Below, one piece after another: positions 61,072 to 64,000 of a DNA stretch of 64,000 nt. Each line of letters opens with the position of its first letter. Position 1 is the first letter of the stretch. The stretch spans positions 15,374,454 to 15,438,453 of the forward strand of contig NC_060899.1 of NCBI RefSeq assembly GCF_014805685.1, in the 5' to 3' direction. A model generated the notes under the pieces. It ran no database searches. It had not been told where the DNA came from and worked only from the letters and a program-made list of their open reading frames with translations. The translations under genes and the position numbers were made by a program. This DNA is from Silurus meridionalis (Eukaryota; Chordata; Actinopteri; Siluriformes; Siluridae).

Positions 61072-61200
61072 CTGGTTTGTACACTCCCTTGTTTTTCTCT
61101 TCAAGTGCTATAGTGCAAATCCGAGAGAATGAAACAGTTGGTGAAGTGGTGCACCTTCTTCTGCAGCCTCCTGCCTCCTGAGCTCTGCTCTTTATTCCTC
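61072..61200 (-). promoter_or_regulatory. Probable pdyn non-coding first exon and promoter
   Basis: On the minus strand, AAACCAG|GTAACAC marks a donor at 61072. A TATA-like GGAATAAAGAG is near 61188-61198, placing the start near 61165. There is no reading frame. Upstream on the same strand is the GC-rich repeat (GGTGC)n at 61351-61372. Confidence 0.45.
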
Positions 61201-61389
61201 CGTGTACCCGCTGCCCACCTTCTCTTCACCCACTGGCATCACAGTGCCCGCCTTCATCTGACCAATCGCGCAAGAATCCCAGCGCCCACCAACACACAAA
61301 CACACACACCCACCCACTGACCCACCCTCAAACACACACACAAAACAAACACCGCACCGCACCGCACCGCACCACCGCTCCGTGCGCTT

Positions 61390-63300
61390 TTTACGCACCC
61401 TCCAATCCATCCATCTTTCCATCCACTTCTTTCATAACGACGCACAAAGGAACCTTGAGGACGTCTTCTCCTCTTACCTCCCTGCTGGGTGTGTCTGAGT
61501 GTTTCTGAGAGTAATAACCTGAGAGGTTTGCGTTAATTAACAGCAGGGTTACACGTGAAAAGCGGCGCGTTTGGAGACACGGGTTATGACGCAAAGCGTT
61601 TTAATGATTAATAAGTGGAAATTACGCCACTGCTTGTGGTAGTGATGGAGCAGGAGCAATCCGAGATCTGACCAATTGCTATGAATCATTCACAAAGTAG
61701 AAATTTATTCAGGACGCTTGTTTCCAACGACTGACCAAAGTACATTATTGGTATATAAATAAATGGAATCAGACCAAAAAACAACCAGATACAAAATACT
61801 AATTCAATTTCAACATTGGACATTGTCCCAAAGCAGCACTAAAAGAAATAAATATATTCGACTCAAAAGGAAACCCATCTTCATCTCAGCAACACTGAAA
61901 TCGAAATCTGTTTGTAGCCCCAAGACACTTTAGCAAACTATATATTAATTACAGTCCAAATCAATTCTCACGGTTCTTAAGTTTAACCCTTCAGAATAAT
62001 CTCATTGATCTTCAGGCTGTTCATGAGAAACCATCTCCAGCTGCACCAGTCAAATAACCATAAACGTACACTTGGAATTTATGGTTCGTTCCTGCAGTTT
62101 ATCAAAAGAATCCATTGTTCTGTTTATTGAGCAAAACCAGATTTCATTCATGTTCCTCCAAACAACAAACAAATCACAACATTTTATGATTAAAAGTAGA
62201 AAGTATGTATATTTGTGTACAGTGTGGTGTGTTGCGTCTCGATGAGAAGTAAATCAACCCTGAGGTTATTTACAATTTCTCTGTAAAAGCAACTGAAGTG
62301 TTTTATACCATGGAGCCCCCCATCCCGAGGCATCCTGAGGTTGCTCCAGCTCCAGTCACGTCCCACCTCATGAAGATTGTGGACCTTTAAAGAAGCAGAT
62401 GCCGCAAACATCCCGAACCATCTAGAGACGTACCAGTGCCAATCGGATTCCACTTTATGTGGAGTTTTGACATTGGACCTCCTGGAGTGTTTAACGGCTC
62501 TGGCATGGAGAAGCTGGTGTTGGATCTGTGATGATCACAAATGTTGAGCTATTTTATGAGTTGCTCAGTAGCTCCTGGTTTTATAACATCAACTGACTGT
62601 ATAAGACTGTAGAAAGGACATTACTTATAATCCCACACTCCAGTGCTCATGTTAGTTCTCACTCTCCAGTGTTCTGTATTGTTTAAAGACTATAATCACA
62701 CTCTTGATGTCACCCAAATGAGGATGGGTTCCCCTTTTGAGTCTGGTTCCTCTCAAGGTTTCTTCCTCATAACATCTAAGGGAGTTTTTCCTTGCCACAG
62801 TCACCATGGCTGCTCATCAGGGATAAATACACATTGTTAATCTTAACTGTTGATTTCTGTAAAGCTGCTTTGAGACAATGTCTGTTGTGAAAAGTGCAAT
62901 AGAAATAAACTTGACCTGACTTGAACTAATTATGTTCCTCCAGGAAAAACTCAGAGACTGACACTGAAAACGACTTCTTTAAAGGTTCAATAAACACATT
63001 TCTTCTTAATAAAGGAAACTTTAGCTCAACAGTTACACACGTTTGTTATCATTTAATCTGAACCTTTTGTATTTCTGATACGACCACCACCATGCTTCAC
63101 CATGTATAGTGTGTGTTTGACAGTATTTCTTTTTTTGCTTTGCTTGTTATGCTGTTATTAGAAAATACCCAATAATACATTGGAAACTCTGAGTCCACGT
63201 CATCCCACCATGTCCCACTGTGGCTGATTAGTTTCATGCAACAGCACATCCTCAAGGGTCGTATTCTTTACATACAGTAGAAAGGGTTATTTACAGAAGT
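61390..63300. other. Intergenic region downstream on the + strand, repeats only
   Basis: No conserved exon was found. The stretch 62705-62925 is a well-kept copy of the dispersed element beginning GAGTCTGGTTCCTCTCAAGG and ending CAATAGAAATAAACTTGACC, also seen near 6258 and 19697. Confidence 0.55.
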
Positions 63301-63308
63301 GATACCTA

Positions 63309-63380
63309 CCTATGGGAGAACTCCTATTGAATTGTTCTTCTGGCACAGCATCCAAGGCTTCAATGTCCAAATATGAAAGC
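63309..63380 (-). other. Weak coding-exon candidate
   Basis: On the minus strand a 72-base stretch lies between a strong acceptor (pyrimidine tract, then TTTACAG, + strand from 63381) and a donor (ATAG|GTAGGT). One frame reads LSYLDIEALDAVPEEQFNRS without a stop. I do not recognise the protein. It may belong to a gene extending past the right edge, or be chance. Confidence 0.2.
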
Positions 63381-64000
63381 TGTAAAAAAAAAAGGGGGTT
63401 TGACTGATAAGAGTTCGAATGTGTACAGTGAGACATTTCCGAAACTTCAAAATGCTTCATTCATCTGGTATTTGCGGAGCATCCACAAAGAAGAAACATG
63501 GCTGCCGTGAGCTACATTAGTTACAGTGAAAACATCACAATATATATCCAGAAGATCTTTTCATTCCTTGAGGTCATTCTTAAATTAAGTCAAAGTTTAA
63601 GACCAGCAGTGATGTCAGCATATGTTGATTGCTTGAGCAACCATTTGTTTTGGTTTGCAGGACCTCCATGAGTATCATCCAGTTGAAATGGTGTCCCGCT
63701 GGTCTTCCACCTCGTTCGTGTTTCGCTCGGAGGAGTGCGAGACCAACAATTATTTCACAGCGTCATTGTACCTTATTTTGGTTATCGAAAATAATAAAGT
63801 GCGTGATTATTGCTCCATTCTCTTAATAATCCTCGATGATTGATTTGATACGAATCTGTAACGAGTTTCTGGGAAACCTTTTACAAGGACGCCGTTGTTA
63901 TTAGATCTCTTGCTGATCGGGAAACAAACAAACGCGTCTTCTTAGGCAGGACCGAAAACCTTCATTGGTTTTGATGACGGACTTCCTGTGAAAGATCAGC

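Noticed and set aside
63655..63843. 62-codon frame at the right end
   Set aside because: Preceded by a TTTGCAG acceptor-like site but with no recognisable domain and no clear donor; evidence too thin for a feature.

Overview
This is a vertebrate nuclear genomic window, almost certainly from a ray-finned fish. It holds intron-containing genes with GT-AG splice sites, very abundant (TG/CA)n and (AT)n microsatellites, tRNA-derived SINEs, LINE 3' ends, and Tc1/mariner-, hAT- and pogo-like DNA transposon remnants of teleost type. The dispersed-repeat style would fit a catfish or a related otophysan, but I cannot prove the species from the sequence.

Layout, left to right. (1) 1-3.05 kb, + strand: the 3' two-fifths of RABGGTA (Rab geranylgeranyltransferase alpha subunit), seven exons in the window, the last intron having U12-type (minor spliceosome) signals. 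(2) 3.05-8.45 kb: intergenic, microsatellites and transposon remnants. (3) 8.45-38.9 kb, + strand: three tandem TGM1-like transglutaminase genes. Each has a TATA-type promoter, a non-coding first exon and 13 coding exons whose sizes are almost identical between copies. Copies 1 and 2 are intact (722 and 703 codons). Copy 3 alone carries a TGM1-like N-terminal cysteine cluster, but has a one-base deletion in coding exon 10. (4) 39.9-45.3 kb, - strand: a complete eight-exon ABHD4-type lipid hydrolase, head-to-head with (5) DAD1, a subunit of oligosaccharyltransferase (46.5-47.8 kb, + strand, with a probable 3'-UTR exon near 49 kb). (6) 49.85-56.0 kb, + strand: GMEB2, a SAND-domain transcription factor. 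(7) 58.3-61.2 kb, - strand: prodynorphin (PDYN), with unusual opioid cores. (8) 61.2-64 kb: intergenic, with one weak - strand exon candidate at 63.3 kb.

The genes do not form one functional pathway. The order is of evolutionary interest, because it joins RABGGTA/TGM1 and DAD1/ABHD4 (both human chromosome 14q) to GMEB2 and PDYN (both human chromosome 20). I found no undescribed multi-gene system. The best leads are the dynorphin precursor with an Ile-enkephalin and a deleted fifth residue in its second opioid core, the frameshift in the only cysteine-clustered transglutaminase copy, the U12-type intron, and microsatellites sitting at splice acceptors.
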